The notes beneath the pieces are model-generated. The model saw only the letters and a program-made list of their open reading frames with translations, had not been told where the DNA came from and did no database searches. Below, one piece after another: positions 28,341 through 37,564 of a stretch of 64,000 nt of DNA; position 1 is the stretch's first letter; each line of letters starts with the position of its first letter. This DNA comes from Leeia aquatica (lineage in GTDB: Bacteria; Pseudomonadota; Gammaproteobacteria; Burkholderiales; Leeiaceae): the NCBI RefSeq assembly GCF_012641365.1, contig NZ_JABAIM010000001.1, positions 310,001-374,000 on the forward strand, written 5' to 3'. The position numbers and the translations under genes are program-made.

Positions 28341-28880
28341 ATGCAAGCGAATGAAGCCCTGAAAGCCTTCAGCCTGAAGCAGCTGGAATCCGCGCTGCAA
28401 CTGGCGCAAATCTCCCTGCAAAGCACCGAACAACTGATCCGCCTGCAACTGGACGTCGCCAAGAGCACGCTGGAAAGCCAGGCACAGAAGGCCCAAGCCG
28501 CTACCGAATTGAAGACCCCGGAGCAGCTGGCCCAATACAACAAGGACAGCATCAAGGCGGGCCTCGAAAGTGTCCTGAGCTACTCCAACTCGCTGTACGA
28601 ACTGGCCAGCCAGACCCAGAGCGAACTGGGCAAGCTGGGTGAAAGCCAGCTGACCGCGCTGAACAAGGACATCATCAGCACGCTGGACCAGACTGCCAAG
28701 CACGCCCCGGCCGGTTCGGAAACCGCGGTTGCCGTCGCCAAGCAAACCGTGCAAGCCACCGCTGCCGCCATTGACAGCCTGACCAAGGCTGCCAAGCAAG
28801 TGGCTGACTTTGCCGAAGCCAGCGTCAAGGCTGCTGCAACCGCCACGACGGACGCCGTACGCCAGGCTGCCCGCCTGTAA
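28341..28880 (+). CDS. phaP: Phasin (PHA granule-associated protein)
   Basis: A 179-residue phasin that coats polyhydroxyalkanoate granules and controls their size. The sequence is almost entirely amphipathic helix, Ala/Gln/Lys-rich, without cysteine or tryptophan. It starts MQANEALKAFSLKQLESALQLAQ, typical of the betaproteobacterial phasin family. The ATG follows AAGGAG. Divergent from phaR and convergent with the thiolase gene, with a strong bidirectional hairpin between. Confidence 0.92.
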   Translation: MQANEALKAFSLKQLESALQLAQISLQSTEQLIRLQLDVAKSTLESQAQKAQAATELKTPEQLAQYNKDSIKAGLESVLSYSNSLYELASQTQSELGKLGESQLTALNKDIISTLDQTAKHAPAGSETAVAVAKQTVQATAAAIDSLTKAAKQVADFAEASVKAAATATTDAVRQAARL

Positions 28881-28896
28881 TCCGGTAAACACTGTC

Positions 28897-28930
28897 AACA
28901 AAAAGGCGACCTGATGGTCGCCTTTTTGTT
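28897..28930. terminator. Bidirectional terminator between phaP and phaA
   Basis: A 15-base perfect stem AACAAAAAGGCGACC / GGTCGCCTTTTTGTT with loop TGAT, giving a T-run on both strands. It serves convergent phaP (plus) and phaA (minus). Confidence 0.88.
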
Positions 28931-28944
28931 TGCGCGCCCCCGCC

Positions 28945-30126
28945 TTACGGGCGTTCCACCGCCAGCGCCACACCCATGCCACCGCCAATGCACAGGGTCG
29001 CCAGGCCTTTTTGTGCGCCGCTGCGCGCCATTTCATGCAGCAACGTCACCAGTACGCGGCACCCCGAAGCACCGATGGGGTGACCCAGCGCAATCGCCCC
29101 CCCATTCACATTCACCTTGCTGGCGTCCCAGCCCAGTTCGCGCCCCACACCCAGCGCCTGCGCGGCAAAGGCTTCGTTAGCTTCAATCAGGTCCACCTCA
29201 CCCAGTGACCAGCCCGCGCGGGCCAGCACACGTTGCACGGCAGACACCGGCCCCATGCCCATGATGGCCGGCTCAACACCAGAGGAGGCATAGGCCTTGA
29301 TCCGTGCCAGCGGCTTCAGCCCCAGTTGATCCGCCTTGGCTGCAGACATCATCATCACGGCGGCAGCACCATCGTTGATACCCGATGAACTGCCCGCCGT
29401 CACCGTACCGTCCTTCTTGAAGGCAGGGCGCAACTTGGCCAACAGCTCTGCCGTCGCATCGGTGCGGATGAACTCGTCGGTTGCAAACGGCACCGGGTCA
29501 CCCTTGCGCTGCGGGACCAGCACCGGCACGATCTCATCCTTGAACTTGCCCGCAGCCTGTGCAGCGGTCGCCTTCAGCTGGGAAGACAAGGAGAATGCAT
29601 CCTGCTCTTCGCGGCTGATGCCGTATTTTTCGGCAATGTTTTCAGCGGTGATGCCCATCGGGTACTGGTTGTATACGTCGGTCAGGCCGTCGTACATCAT
29701 GCTGTCCACCAGCGTGCCATTCCCCATGCGGATACCGTCACGGCTGTTCATCAGCACGTGCGGGGCCAGGCTCATGCTTTCCTGACCACCGGCAATCACG
29801 ATCTCATTGTCGCCGCAGGCAATCGACTGTGCGGCGAGGTGAGTGACCTTCAGGCCGGAACCACAGACCTGATTGATGGTCAGTGCTGGCACTTCGACCG
29901 GGATACCGGCCTTGATCAGGGCCTGCCGGGCCGGATTCTGGCCCAGACCTGCGGTCAGCACATTGCCCATGATCACTTCACTGATCTGGCTACCTTGCAC
30001 CCCGGTACGCTCGAGCAAAGCCTTGATGACGGTCGCACCCAGCTCTGGTGCGGACACCTTGGCCAGACCGCCACCAAAATTGCCGATAGCAGTACGAACC
30101 GCTGCAACGATGACAACTTCCTGCAT
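28945..30126 (-). CDS. phaA: Acetyl-CoA acetyltransferase (beta-ketothiolase)
   Basis: Condenses two acetyl-CoA to acetoacetyl-CoA, the first step of polyhydroxybutyrate synthesis; it also works in reverse. The 393-residue enzyme has the acylated cysteine region [15 protein letters not shown], the [15 protein letters not shown] motif with its catalytic His, and the C-terminal [13 protein letters not shown] with the second active cysteine. The start is ATG 30126 with GAAGGAG. Placed 57 bases downstream of phaC across a hairpin, so phaC-phaA probably form an operon. No phaB reductase is in the window. Confidence 0.92.
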   Translation of the reverse strand: MQEVVIVAAVRTAIGNFGGGLAKVSAPELGATVIKALLERTGVQGSQISEVIMGNVLTAGLGQNPARQALIKAGIPVEVPALTINQVCGSGLKVTHLAAQSIACGDNEIVIAGGQESMSLAPHVLMNSRDGIRMGNGTLVDSMMYDGLTDVYNQYPMGITAENIAEKYGISREEQDAFSLSSQLKATAAQAAGKFKDEIVPVLVPQRKGDPVPFATDEFIRTDATAELLAKLRPAFKKDGTVTAGSSSGINDGAAAVMMMSAAKADQLGLKPLARIKAYASSGVEPAIMGMGPVSAVQRVLARAGWSLGEVDLIEANEAFAAQALGVGRELGWDASKVNVNGGAIALGHPIGASGCRVLVTLLHEMARSGAQKGLATLCIGGGMGVALAVERP

Positions 30127-30152
30127 GTTTGACTCCTTCATTCCAGACAGAA

Positions 30153-30174
30153 CGGGCACCCAGAGGGGTGCCCG
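30153..30174. other. Intercistronic hairpin between phaC and phaA
   Basis: Perfect 9-base stem CGGGCACCC / GGGTGCCCG with loop AGAG and no T-run. More likely an mRNA-stabilising or partial attenuating structure between phaC and phaA than a full terminator. Confidence 0.55.
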
Positions 30175-30183
30175 TGATGAGGA

Positions 30184-31920
30184 TTACTCGGCACGCATCT
30201 TCACATACCGCCCCGGTGCAGGCTCGATGGCCTTGTATTGTCGGTTGCCCGCTGACTTGGGCGCCTTGACCTTCTCGCCCGAGTGCCCGGCCAGCCAGGC
30301 CGAATAATCCGGCCACCAGCTACCCGGCTTGCTCTGCGCGCCTTCCAGCCATAGATCGGCCGAAGCGGGCAATTGATCATTGACCCAGAAATTGCGCTTG
30401 TTGGTGGTCACCGGGTTGATGGTGCCGGCAATATGGCCGGACGCACCCAGCACAAAGCGCTGCGGTCCGCTCAGGTACTGCGTGCTCAGGTAGGCCGACT
30501 TCCATGGCACGATGTGGTCTTCCTGTGCGGCAAACAGATAGGACGGGATGTCGATCTTGCGCACGTCGACCGGCACGCCGCACAAGGTCATCGCGCCGGG
30601 CTTGGTCAGGTTGTTTTCCTGATACATGTTGCGCAGGAAATAGGTGTGCATCGGCAGTGGCAGATTGGTGCCGTCCGAGTTCCAGTACAGCAGGTCAAAC
30701 GGCGGCGGGGTCTTGCCCTTCAGGTAATTGTTGACCACGTAGTTCCAGATCAGGTCATTGGCGCGCAGGCTGGAGAAGGCGGTTGCCAGCTCCTTGCCCT
30801 TGACCAGCCCGCCCTCCGAGGCCCGCGCCTCGCGGAAGCGCAGCATGTTCTCGTCAATGTACACCTTGATCTGGCCCGGATCGGTGTGGTCGATCATCGA
30901 GGTCAGATAGGTGGCGGACGTGACACTGTTGTCACCCTTGGCCCGCAGTACGGCCAGCGCGGTGGTCAGGATCACGCCACCAATGCAGAAGCCCAGTGCA
31001 TTGATGTCTTCGCGACCACTGATGGCCTTGACCACCTCAATCGCCTTGAATGCCCCCCGCTCGAGGTAGTCATTCCAGTCAAAGTGCTTCATGTCTTCCG
31101 TGGCACTGCGCCAGGAGACGAGGAAGGTGGTATAGCCTTCGGACACCAGATAGCGCATCAGCGAGTTCTCAGGCTGCATGTCCATCAGGTAGTACTTGTT
31201 CACACAAGGCGGGATCACCAGCAGCGGACGCTCGTAGACCTCTGCCGTGGTCGGTGTGTACTGGATCAGCTGGAACAGCTCATTCTCAAACACCACCGTG
31301 CCAGGGGTAACCGCCATGTTGCGACCGACTTCGAATTTCGATTCGTCGGTCATAGTGATATAGCCCTTTTGCATGTCCTCCAGCATGTTCTTCATGCCTT
31401 CGACCAGGCTTTCACCCTTGGTGTCCACCGCCAGCTTCAACACTTCCGGATTGGTCAGTGCAAAGTTGCTCGGGCTCATGGCGTCGATGAACTGCTTGGT
31501 AAAAAAGCGCAGGCGCTCCTTCTGCTCCTCATCGTTCTGCGTTTTGTCCACCATGTCCATCAGCCACTTGGAGGTGTTCAGATAGCTCTGACGCACGTAG
31601 CTGAAGAAGGGGTATTGTTCCCACTCGGGCGCCGAAAACCGCTTGTCCTTGAGCGGTACCGCAGCGTCCTGCGTCTGGCCAGAAAGCCCCTGCCAGGCCT
31701 GCATCTGCTGCTGGTACAGTTGCTGCTGCAACTGGCCCAGCTGGCTGGCACCTTGCCAGAAGCCCGAGAACAGCTGGGCATAGGGATTGGTGGCTGCGGC
31801 ATTGGGATCAGCGGCGGCCGTGGTGCTGGCCTTGACCCATTGCTCAACGAACTGCTGATTGGCCCGCGTCATCTGCTCAAAAAACTGGGCAAGGCCGTTA
31901 CTTTGCTGCGCTTCACTCAT
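30184..31920 (-). CDS. phaC: Class I polyhydroxyalkanoate synthase
   Basis: Polymerises (R)-3-hydroxyacyl-CoA into polyester at the granule surface. The 578-residue protein has a Gln-rich N-terminal region typical of class I enzymes. The alpha/beta hydrolase core follows, with the lipase-like box GFCIGG (nucleophile Cys312). The catalytic aspartate lies in FAAQEDHIVPW and the histidine in LGASGHIAGTINP. Length and the lone synthase without PhaE support class I. Upstream of phaA on the same strand. Confidence 0.95.
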   Translation of the reverse strand: MSEAQQSNGLAQFFEQMTRANQQFVEQWVKASTTAAADPNAAATNPYAQLFSGFWQGASQLGQLQQQLYQQQMQAWQGLSGQTQDAAVPLKDKRFSAPEWEQYPFFSYVRQSYLNTSKWLMDMVDKTQNDEEQKERLRFFTKQFIDAMSPSNFALTNPEVLKLAVDTKGESLVEGMKNMLEDMQKGYITMTDESKFEVGRNMAVTPGTVVFENELFQLIQYTPTTAEVYERPLLVIPPCVNKYYLMDMQPENSLMRYLVSEGYTTFLVSWRSATEDMKHFDWNDYLERGAFKAIEVVKAISGREDINALGFCIGGVILTTALAVLRAKGDNSVTSATYLTSMIDHTDPGQIKVYIDENMLRFREARASEGGLVKGKELATAFSSLRANDLIWNYVVNNYLKGKTPPPFDLLYWNSDGTNLPLPMHTYFLRNMYQENNLTKPGAMTLCGVPVDVRKIDIPSYLFAAQEDHIVPWKSAYLSTQYLSGPQRFVLGASGHIAGTINPVTTNKRNFWVNDQLPASADLWLEGAQSKPGSWWPDYSAWLAGHSGEKVKAPKSAGNRQYKAIEPAPGRYVKMRAE

Positions 31921-32099
31921 GCGGTAAGCTCCCGTGAAACCGCCAAACAGTTAAACCATGTTGCGTTGCAGGAATGTATTCAGGTCGGATGACAATTTGA
32001 TGACCATGATGCATGCTAGCGGAAAGCCAGATTGCCGACAACGACATTCATCGTCTGTACATGGCCTGTTTGACGCAACGCAACAGAAACCCGTTTACC

Positions 32100-32312
32100 A
32101 TGCGCATCATCATTCTCATCGCCTGGCTTTATGTCGTCCTGCTGCTGGCCGCTGGCAGCGGCAATCTGGCCCGGGCCATCAATGTTTTCCTGTTTCTCGG
32201 CGTCATCCCGGTCGGCTTGATGCTGTGGGTCAGCCTGCGCAAAGTGCATCAACGGCAGCGTGCGCTGCGTGAAGCACGGGAGCAGGCGGCAGAAGCCGAT
32301 CAGGCCGAGTGA
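32100..32312 (+). CDS. Small two-helix membrane protein of unknown function
   Basis: A 70-residue protein starting MRIIILIAWLYVVLLLAAGS, with a second hydrophobic segment (VFLFLGVIPVGLMLWVSL) and a charged, helical C terminus rich in Arg, Gln, Ala and Glu. It resembles small inner-membrane proteins found near phaC or pgeF in betaproteobacteria, but no function is known to me. There is no obvious ribosome site, and an upstream in-frame ATG exists. It lies between divergent phaC and convergent pgeF, and its 3' end overlaps the pgeF end by 13 bases. Confidence 0.65.
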   Translation: MRIIILIAWLYVVLLLAAGSGNLARAINVFLFLGVIPVGLMLWVSLRKVHQRQRALREAREQAAEADQAE

Positions 32313-33049
32313 TCCAGCCAGATCAGGCTGGCCATCCGGCCAGTCACCCGGTCTCGCCGGAAGGAAAAGAAACGCGCCTGATCATGCCAGGTGCACAGCC
32401 CGCCGCCACTGATGTCAGCCACCCCGACCGCTTGCAGGCGCTGCCGGGCCAGCGCATACAGATCGCACCACCACTTGCCTGCGCCATGCGGCTGAAACGC
32501 TAGAGCAGCCGCGGCATTGTGCTGCAGGAAGGCCTCGCGCACCTCATCCCCCACTTCAAATGCTTGCGGGCCAATGGCAGGGCCCAGCCAAGCCAGCACC
32601 TCCTGCCCCGGCACCCGCATCGCAGCCAGGGTGTGCTCCAGCACGCCTGCACACAGCCCGCGCCAGCCCGCATGGGCAGCGGCAACCACCGTCCCCTGCC
32701 GATCGGTGAACAGAACAGGCAGACAATCCGCCGTTTGCACCACACACACCGCCGCCGGGCTTCGGCTCACCGCCGCATCCGCGTCCGGCTCACACGCCAG
32801 ACTTTCATCCAGATTGACCACCGTGGTGCCATGCACCTGGTTCAGCCATACCGGTTCTGCGGGGAGCAGTGCGGCCAGACGCTGCCGGTTCTGCGCGACC
32901 CGCAAAGGGTCATCCTGCACATGGGTGGCCGTGTTCAGGCTATCAAAGGGCGGCAGGCTTACCCCGCCCTGCCGGGTGGTGACCAGCGCACGCACGTGGG
33001 CGGGTGCGGCCCAGTCCGGACGAATCAGGTGTGAGTCAGTCAGCAGCAT
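32300..33049 (-). CDS. pgeF: Peptidoglycan editing factor / multicopper polyphenol oxidase fold (YfiH)
   Basis: In E. coli PgeF is a cytoplasmic amidase-like protein that removes wrongly incorporated amino acids from UDP-MurNAc precursors. The 249-residue protein has the metal-binding residues of the family: His73 in NQVHGTT, Cys109 in QTADCLPVLF and His126 in AAHAGWRGL. The start ATG 33049 overlaps the end of rluD by 14 bases, so it is translated downstream of rluD, a conserved pairing. Confidence 0.9.
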   Translation of the reverse strand: MLLTDSHLIRPDWAAPAHVRALVTTRQGGVSLPPFDSLNTATHVQDDPLRVAQNRQRLAALLPAEPVWLNQVHGTTVVNLDESLACEPDADAAVSRSPAAVCVVQTADCLPVLFTDRQGTVVAAAHAGWRGLCAGVLEHTLAAMRVPGQEVLAWLGPAIGPQAFEVGDEVREAFLQHNAAAALAFQPHGAGKWWCDLYALARQRLQAVGVADISGGGLCTWHDQARFFSFRRDRVTGRMASLIWLDHSA

Positions 33050-34028
33050 CTTCAGCCTCCAGCTCGTCGAGCAGGGTTTGCATGTCCTCCGGCAAGCTAC
33101 TCTCCCATTGCATGGACTGGCCGGTTTGTGGATGCTGCAAGCCCAGCCGCAAGGCATGCAAGGCCTGCCGCGGGAAACGCTGGCAGCTGTTGCCGCCACC
33201 GTAGACCGGGTCGCCAAACAAGGGATGGCCGATGGACTGCATGTGAACACGAATCTGATGCGTCCGCCCGGTTTCCAGTCGACACTCCACCAGCGTGGCA
33301 TGGCGGTACCAGTCCAGCGGTTCGTAGTGGGTCACCGCGGGCTTTGCTCCGGTCGAACCGGCAGGCAGGACACTCATCAGTGTACGCTCGCGCGGGTGGC
33401 GTCCCATCGCGGCATCCACCGTCCCGGCTTCGTTCAGGTGTCCACGCACCAAGGCGCAGTACTCCCGCTTGACGGTGCGAGCCTGCAACTGTCGCACCAG
33501 TTCGGTTTGCGCCGTCAGGGTCTTGGCGACCACCATCAGACCGCTGGTATCCTTGTCCAGCCGATGCACGATACCGGCACGCGGCACCTGAAACAGGGCC
33601 GGGCAGTGCGCCAGCAGGCCATTGAGCAAGGTGCCGGACCAGTTGCCATGCCCAGGATGCACCACCAGCCCAGCCGGTTTGTTGATCACCAGCAGCGCAT
33701 CATCTTCATGCACGATGGGCAAATCCATCACCTCGGCGCGAAAAGCCAGTTGCTCCGGCGGCAGCTCCGGCAAGACCAGCACGGTCTCACCGCCCCATAC
33801 CTTGGTCTTGGGCGTCGCCACATCGGCATCCAGCAGCACGCGCTCGGCCTTGACCCACTGCTGCAGGCGGCTGCGCGAATATTGGGGTAGCAAACGGGCC
33901 AATGCCTGATCCAGCCGCAGGCCCGCCAGATCAATGGGTACCACAAACTCCAGCGCATCCTGTTCCTCACCGTTCTCAGAAGGAAGGTTTGCGCTATAAT
34001 CGTCAGACTCGATTTCGGATACGGACAT
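33036..34028 (-). CDS. rluD: 23S rRNA pseudouridine synthase RluD
   Basis: Modifies uridines in helix 69 of 23S rRNA. The 330-residue protein contains an N-terminal S4 domain (GLRLDQALARLLPQYSRSRLQQWV) and the RluA-family catalytic domain with HRLDKDTSGLMVVAKT, whose Asp158 is the expected nucleophile. I chose the ATG at 34028. It shares bases with the bamD start on the other strand (CATG at 34026-34029), so the two genes diverge with no spacer, and the bamD promoter must lie inside rluD and vice versa. Confidence 0.92.
   Translation of the reverse strand: MSVSEIESDDYSANLPSENGEEQDALEFVVPIDLAGLRLDQALARLLPQYSRSRLQQWVKAERVLLDADVATPKTKVWGGETVLVLPELPPEQLAFRAEVMDLPIVHEDDALLVINKPAGLVVHPGHGNWSGTLLNGLLAHCPALFQVPRAGIVHRLDKDTSGLMVVAKTLTAQTELVRQLQARTVKREYCALVRGHLNEAGTVDAAMGRHPRERTLMSVLPAGSTGAKPAVTHYEPLDWYRHATLVECRLETGRTHQIRVHMQSIGHPLFGDPVYGGGNSCQRFPRQALHALRLGLQHPQTGQSMQWESSLPEDMQTLLDELEAEDAAD
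33995..34000 (+). promoter_or_regulatory. Candidate -10 box of bamD inside rluD
   Basis: A consensus TATAAT lies 27 bases before the bamD ATG, within the 5' coding part of rluD. The -35 region is poor. Because rluD and bamD start codons overlap, some promoter must lie inside coding sequence here. Confidence 0.45.
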
Positions 34029-34812
34029 GAAGAAACTTCTTTCTATCACCGTGGTGGCCTTGCTGCTGGCCGGTTGTGGCAGCAACGAGAAAAATGACCC
34101 CACGTTGAAGTGGTCGGCCAACAAGCTCTATGCAGAAGCCAAATATGAGCTGGAAGAACGGAATTATAGCCGGTCTATCGAGTACTTTGAAAAGCTGGAA
34201 GCCCGTTACCCCTATGGGCAGTATGCGCTGAGTGCCCAGCTGAACGTGGCTTACGCCAATTACAAGGATAATGAGCCGGCTGCAGCCATTGCGGCATGCG
34301 ACCGCTTCATCAAGCTGCACCCGACGCATCCGAATGTGGATTACGCCTATTACCTGAAGGGGCTGGCTTCGTTCAACGAAGACACTGGCTTCTTTGCCCG
34401 CTTCTCCAATCAGGACCAGACCCAGCGCGACCCGCAGGCCGCCCGGGACTCCTTTGAGGCTTTCAAGAAGCTGACCACGCTGTACCCCAACAGCAAGTAC
34501 ACCCCTGATGCCCTGGGTCGCATGCGCTATCTGGTGAACGCGCTGGCTGCCAGTGAAGTGCACGTGGCCCGCTATTACATGAAGCGGGGTGCTTACGTGG
34601 CTGCCGTGAACCGGGCCAAGTACGCGATTGAGCACTACCAGCACGCACCTGCCACGGAAGAAGCCATGGTGCTGATGGTGGCCGGTTACGAAAAGCTGGG
34701 CATGACCGATCTGCGGGATGATGCCAGACGGGTGCTGGACAAGTCCTTCCCCAACAGCAAGTACCTGAATGGTCCACAAGAAGAAAGCAAGCCTTGGTGG
34801 CAGATCTGGTAA
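34027..34812 (+). CDS. bamD: Outer membrane protein assembly factor BamD (ComL)
   Basis: Essential lipoprotein of the BAM complex, which folds beta-barrel proteins such as the porin in this window. The 261-residue product has a lipoprotein signal with lipobox LLAGC (Cys17). TPR-type helical repeats follow; YAEAKYELEERNYSRSIEYFEKLEARYPYG is the first. The divergent rluD-bamD (comL) arrangement is conserved in Neisseriales and other betaproteobacteria. The ribosome site is weak. Confidence 0.94.
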   Translation: MKKLLSITVVALLLAGCGSNEKNDPTLKWSANKLYAEAKYELEERNYSRSIEYFEKLEARYPYGQYALSAQLNVAYANYKDNEPAAAIAACDRFIKLHPTHPNVDYAYYLKGLASFNEDTGFFARFSNQDQTQRDPQAARDSFEAFKKLTTLYPNSKYTPDALGRMRYLVNALAASEVHVARYYMKRGAYVAAVNRAKYAIEHYQHAPATEEAMVLMVAGYEKLGMTDLRDDARRVLDKSFPNSKYLNGPQEESKPWWQIW

Positions 34813-34831
34813 GCGCGCATCATGCACCATG

Positions 34832-34858
34832 AAAAACCGGGCGAGAAGCCCGGTTTTT
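34832..34858. terminator. Bidirectional terminator after bamD
   Basis: 11-base stem AAAAACCGGGC / GCCCGGTTTTT with loop GAGAA and a further T-run on the plus strand. It separates bamD from the convergent NadR-like kinase gene. Confidence 0.88.
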
Positions 34859-35668
34859 TTATGGCTGATGTAGCGCGGCTACCGCCGCTTTCGCCTGCAT
34901 CAGACGCTGCTCACCCTGCCCGGCTACCCGCAGAAACCGACAACCGAAACGCTGCAAGGTGGCCACCGCCTGCGGGCTGCTGAGTTCGCGGCGGTCAGTA
35001 TGCGCCCGCTGATGATCCTGCTGATAGGCAATATCGGTTTCCAGCAACAGGTAGCAGTCGGCTTTCTCTTGCTGCGCCAAAGCCAGCATGTCGGCCGGTG
35101 CGGGACCATGGTAGTGCTCGTACCACATGACAGACGCCAGTGCGTCGGTATCCAGGAACAGCGGCCGCCCCGCTGCCAGCTTGGCCAGTGCCCGGTTGCT
35201 GGCCGCTTGTAGCCAGGCCATCCGCTTGGCATCCGCTGCACTGCACTGATTGTCATAGGCATCAAACCAGGTGCGTACCGCCTCGACGCCCGCTACGCCC
35301 CCCACGGCATCTGCCAGCGCGCGTGTGAGTGTGGATTTGCCAGTGCAGTCCGCACCAAACAGCACCACCGTCGGTGCCTTGCCCTGCCAGGGCGGCAACC
35401 CGGTCGGACCATGATCCAGCGGCAAGAATGGCAGGCGACCAGCCCGCGCACGATCCTGCCAATGGGCAGACAGCCATGCTTCACAGTTTTCTGCGCGGCC
35501 CTGATGTACACGATCCGGCCACGCGCCCTGCCCCATCTGCGCATCCGGAAGCATGACCTCATGGGCCAGCTGCCGTGCTACCTCCAGCTGATAGCGATGC
35601 TCGGGCCGCTCCAGCGCAAAACAGCCCGCCAGGGCAACCCGCCGATACAGCCTGAGCGCATTCGCCAC
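34859..35668 (-). CDS. NadR/AAA-type P-loop kinase-like protein
   Basis: A 269-residue protein whose C-terminal two thirds resemble the P-loop kinase domain of NadR (nicotinamide riboside kinase). The Walker A is GADCTGKST (residues 105-113), followed by an LFLDTDALASVMW strand and a DCYLLLETDI segment. The N-terminal 95 residues match nothing I recognise and lack the NadR adenylyltransferase motif. It starts with GTG at 35668, seven bases after the fdxA stop, so it is likely co-transcribed with fdxA. A nucleoside kinase role is plausible, but the substrate is unknown. Confidence 0.7.
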   Translation of the reverse strand: MANALRLYRRVALAGCFALERPEHRYQLEVARQLAHEVMLPDAQMGQGAWPDRVHQGRAENCEAWLSAHWQDRARAGRLPFLPLDHGPTGLPPWQGKAPTVVLFGADCTGKSTLTRALADAVGGVAGVEAVRTWFDAYDNQCSAADAKRMAWLQAASNRALAKLAAGRPLFLDTDALASVMWYEHYHGPAPADMLALAQQEKADCYLLLETDIAYQQDHQRAHTDRRELSSPQAVATLQRFGCRFLRVAGQGEQRLMQAKAAVAALHQP

Positions 35669-35674
35669 GGTGGA

Positions 35675-36013
35675 TCAACTGTCGTTACGGTCCAGATACT
35701 GCAGCTTGTCTTTGACATTGGCCCAGTCAGCATGGTCTGGCAGCGGATCCTTCTTCTCAATGATCGGGATCCAGTTGGGGTGCTTGGACAGCTCGGCATT
35801 CAGCTCGATATATGCTTCCTGGCCGGGTGGCACGTCATCCTCGGCATAGATGGCTTCCACCGGACATTCCGCCACACACAAGGTACAGTCGATGCACTCT
35901 TCCGGGTCGATCACCAGAAAATTCGGTCCTTCCCGGAAACAGTCCACCGGACAGACGTCTACACAGTCGGTGTACTTGCAACGGACACAGGCTTCGGTCA
36001 CTACGTAGGTCAT
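35675..36013 (-). CDS. fdxA: 7Fe ferredoxin FdxA
   Basis: Small electron carrier with one [3Fe-4S] and one [4Fe-4S] cluster. In the 112-residue protein, cysteines 9, 17 and 50 match the [3Fe-4S] ligands and 21, 40, 43 and 46 the [4Fe-4S] ligands of Azotobacter ferredoxin I; Cys12 and Cys25 are extra, as in that protein. The C-terminal extension of about 50 residues is also typical. The ATG follows GAGGAAG. The NadR-like kinase follows six bases later. Confidence 0.94.
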   Translation of the reverse strand: MTYVVTEACVRCKYTDCVDVCPVDCFREGPNFLVIDPEECIDCTLCVAECPVEAIYAEDDVPPGQEAYIELNAELSKHPNWIPIIEKKDPLPDHADWANVKDKLQYLDRNDS

Positions 36014-36145
36014 GGCTTCCTCAGATCAACAAACCGCCACTTGGCGCTATGAGCCAATTTTAACAGAGGCCCCGCCCCCACGCCCTGCCGTTTGCTTATG
36101 AGAAAAAACCGCCACGCTATATAGCAAGCATGATCAAGTCGCCTG

Positions 36146-37564
36146 TCAGGCGCGCAACATCCACCGCATGATGCGTGCAAAGCGTGGACCATACGGCGGT
36201 TTCATCAGCGCCAGGCCATTCCACCGGCGCTGGGTGTAAACCGGCTTGAGCTTGCTGAAGGTCAGGAAACCTTCATGACCGTGATAATGCCCCATGCCGG
36301 AAGGCCCCACACCACCAAAGGGCAGGTCATGCTGGCCGACATGGAGCATGGTGTCATTGAATGTCACGCCCCCGGAACAGGTTTCGACGAGGATGCGCTG
36401 CCGGTCTGCAGCGCGATTGCCCAGGAAATACAGGGCCAGCGGTCGTGGCCGGGCGTTCACGAAGGCAATGGCCTCACTCAGATCATCGTAGGGGATCACC
36501 GGCAGGATGGGACCAAAAATTTCTTCCTGCATCACCCGCATCTCGTCCGTGACCCCCAGCAGCACGGTCGGTACCAGTTGCCCTGGCGTCAGGCCGTCTT
36601 CGTCATGCAAAGGCACGGCACGCGCGCCTTTGGCGAGCGCATCGTCCAGATAGCCTTGCAAACGCTGGTGATGGGCAGCGTTGATGATATGGCTGTAATC
36701 CGTATTGCTTGCCAGCACCGGGTACAGGCTGCGCACCGCTTGCTCGGCGGCCTGAGGGAAGCTCGCCAGCCACTTGCGGGGCAGCAGCAGATAGTCCGGT
36801 GCCACACAGGTCTGCCCTGCGTTGGCGCACTTGCCAAACATCAACTGCCGGGCCACCGTTTCAACATCGAGATCGTCGCCCGCGATGACCGGTGACTTTC
36901 CACCCAGCTCCAGCGTTACGGGCGTGAGGTTGGCGGCGGCCGCCGCCATCACCTTGCGGCCAACGGCGGTCGAGCCGGTAAACAGCAGGTGGTCAAACGG
37001 CAGCGATGCAAACGCTGCAGCCAGTCCGGCATCGCCCTCCACCACCCGGACCTGGTCTTCAGGAAAACAATCGGCCAGCACCGTCCGCAGACAGGCATTA
37101 AAGGCAGGGGTGAATTCGGAGAGCTTGAGCATCACCCGGTTGCCCGCCGCCAGTGCCGCAGTCAAGGGCCCCACCGAAAGAAACAAGGGGTAATTCCACG
37201 GCACGATGATGCCTACCAGCCCCAAAGGCTGTTTATAGACATGGTTGCTGCCCGGCAGGTGCCATAGTCCGGTTGAGCGACGCTCTGGTTGCATCCAGCG
37301 CTTGAGGTGTTTCATGGTGTGGCGAATGCCATCCAGCGTGGGGAACAGCTCCAGCAGCTGGGTTTCATGGGGCGAACGCCCGCCAAAATCCTGTGAAATC
37401 GCATACTGCAGCCCTTGCTGATGTGCCAGCAAGGCTGCTTCCAGTCGCTTCAGTCCCTGCCGCCGCGCCATCAAATCCGGGGTGGGCTGGCTACGGCTCA
37501 ATGCGTGCATGTGCTGGAATGGTGCGTGTACATCCAGCAATGGTGCTCCTGACATGCTGTCCAC
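36146..37564 (-). CDS. Coniferyl aldehyde dehydrogenase-like NAD(P)-dependent aldehyde dehydrogenase
   Basis: A 472-residue aldehyde dehydrogenase. The catalytic cysteine is in NAGQTCVAPDYLL and the general-base Glu in TLELGGKSP. The Rossmann region is IIVPWNYPLFLS and GSTAVGRKV. The APDYLL and HVGQHDLPFGGVGPSGMG patterns and the C-terminal hydrophobic tail match coniferyl aldehyde dehydrogenase (calB) and fatty-aldehyde types; the true substrate is open. It starts at GTG 37564 (AGGAGG four bases upstream), with ATG three codons later as alternative. It stands alone, divergent from the TRAP protein. Confidence 0.83.
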   Translation of the reverse strand: MDSMSGAPLLDVHAPFQHMHALSRSQPTPDLMARRQGLKRLEAALLAHQQGLQYAISQDFGGRSPHETQLLELFPTLDGIRHTMKHLKRWMQPERRSTGLWHLPGSNHVYKQPLGLVGIIVPWNYPLFLSVGPLTAALAAGNRVMLKLSEFTPAFNACLRTVLADCFPEDQVRVVEGDAGLAAAFASLPFDHLLFTGSTAVGRKVMAAAAANLTPVTLELGGKSPVIAGDDLDVETVARQLMFGKCANAGQTCVAPDYLLLPRKWLASFPQAAEQAVRSLYPVLASNTDYSHIINAAHHQRLQGYLDDALAKGARAVPLHDEDGLTPGQLVPTVLLGVTDEMRVMQEEIFGPILPVIPYDDLSEAIAFVNARPRPLALYFLGNRAADRQRILVETCSGGVTFNDTMLHVGQHDLPFGGVGPSGMGHYHGHEGFLTFSKLKPVYTQRRWNGLALMKPPYGPRFARIMRWMLRA

